A stretch of DNA of 14,336 nucleotides, taken from assembly GCA_009774245.1 (NCBI GenBank), contig VSNM01000105.1:1-14336 (forward strand). Reading direction: 5' to 3'. The translations under genes and the position numbers were made by a program. Shown here in pieces: positions 14,124 to 14,336 of this stretch; position 1 is the first letter of the stretch; every line of letters begins with the position of its first letter. The notes beneath the pieces are model-generated. The model saw nothing but the letters and a program-made list of their open reading frames with translations, made no database searches and had not been told where the DNA came from. This DNA is from Lachnospiraceae bacterium. Lineage in GTDB: Bacteria; Bacillota; Clostridia; Lachnospirales; Lachnospiraceae.

Positions 14124-14336
14124 TTATTTCTGTTTTTTCTTTTTCACTGTTTTCTTTTCTTCTTTCTCGATTTTCTGAAATTCCTCCATAAGCATATCAC
14201 TGACCGCCTGTGAGGGGACTTTCGCCCAATGCTTTGAGGTGTCCAGTTCCGGGTACTTGTGTTGTTCTTCAGATTAAAAAAGCATCCGATAGGCAGATTA
14301 TTTTAGCCGGAAAGTAATCCACAATAGATTGTTCGT
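14124..14336 (-). pseudogene. 3' end of an unidentified minus-strand gene, split by a one-base frameshift
   Basis: From the right edge a minus frame (14334-14269) reads EQSIVDYFPAKIICLSDAFLI then stops. The frame one base over (14273-14124) reads SEEQHKYPELDTSKHWAKVP and continues to a Lys/Glu-rich tail (EKEEKKTVKKKKQK) ending at TAA 14126-14124. Removing one base at the TTTTTTAA run (about 14275-14280) joins them into a smooth DAFLSEEQHKYPELD sequence, so this is probably one gene whose 5' part lies beyond the window. The family is not recognised. Its position behind guaA and its AT-rich sequence suggest an integrated element. Pseudogene or sequencing error cannot be separated here. Confidence 0.5.

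Overview
The window looks like a chromosomal segment from a Gram-positive Clostridia-type bacterium, most likely Lachnospiraceae. Reasons: strong AGGAGG-type ribosome binding sites throughout, lipobox lipoproteins, a PdaA-type peptidoglycan deacetylase, a YARHG lipoprotein, a BspA-type repeat protein, a dCache chemoreceptor and a compact Opp/Nik ABC operon. The genus assignment is inference. Core genes are moderately GC-rich. The left-edge repeat gene, the YARHG lipoprotein and the right edge are visibly AT-rich and look accessory.

Layout. (1) 64-1002 (+): AT-rich BspA-type 23-residue repeat protein, probably damaged at its 5' end, with an immunity-like C-terminal domain. (2) 1029-2381 (-): ECF sigma factor and a one-TM anti-sigma candidate with no gap between them. 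An ECF-type promoter and a 5'-terminal hairpin precede the pair, and the terminator at its end is shared with the repeat gene. (3) 2626-3600 (+): divergent YARHG lipoprotein. (4) 3822-4820 (+): membrane-anchored PdaA-like deacetylase, preceded by three 11-bp direct repeats on an extended -10 promoter and by two overlapping mini-ORFs. (5) 4946-9935 (+): five-gene SBP/permease/permease/ATPase/ATPase operon of the nickel/peptide class, very tightly packed. (6) 9982-11961 (-): methyl-accepting chemotaxis protein convergent with the ABC operon and sharing a perfect hairpin terminator with it; its apparent true start (12010) is out of frame by one base. (7) 12355-13947 (+): guaA with its own promoter. 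(8) 13948-14336: palindrome and 11-bp-spaced direct repeats, a strong terminator, and the 3' end of a minus-strand reading frame that is also shifted by one base. This resembles the border of an element inserted behind guaA.

How the parts relate. The ECF/anti-sigma pair, the YARHG lipoprotein and the deacetylase are all envelope functions, so an envelope-stress grouping is plausible but not shown. The ABC operon is a self-contained importer. Two well-supported one-base disruptions, in mcp and in the right-edge frame, both lie at A/T runs and both are repaired by removing one base. They may be real mutations or sequence errors. I found no clearly new multi-gene system. The most notable signals are regulatory (autoregulated ECF promoter with terminal hairpin, 11-bp repeat promoter, mini-ORF relay, terminator/promoter overlap) and the two frameshifts.
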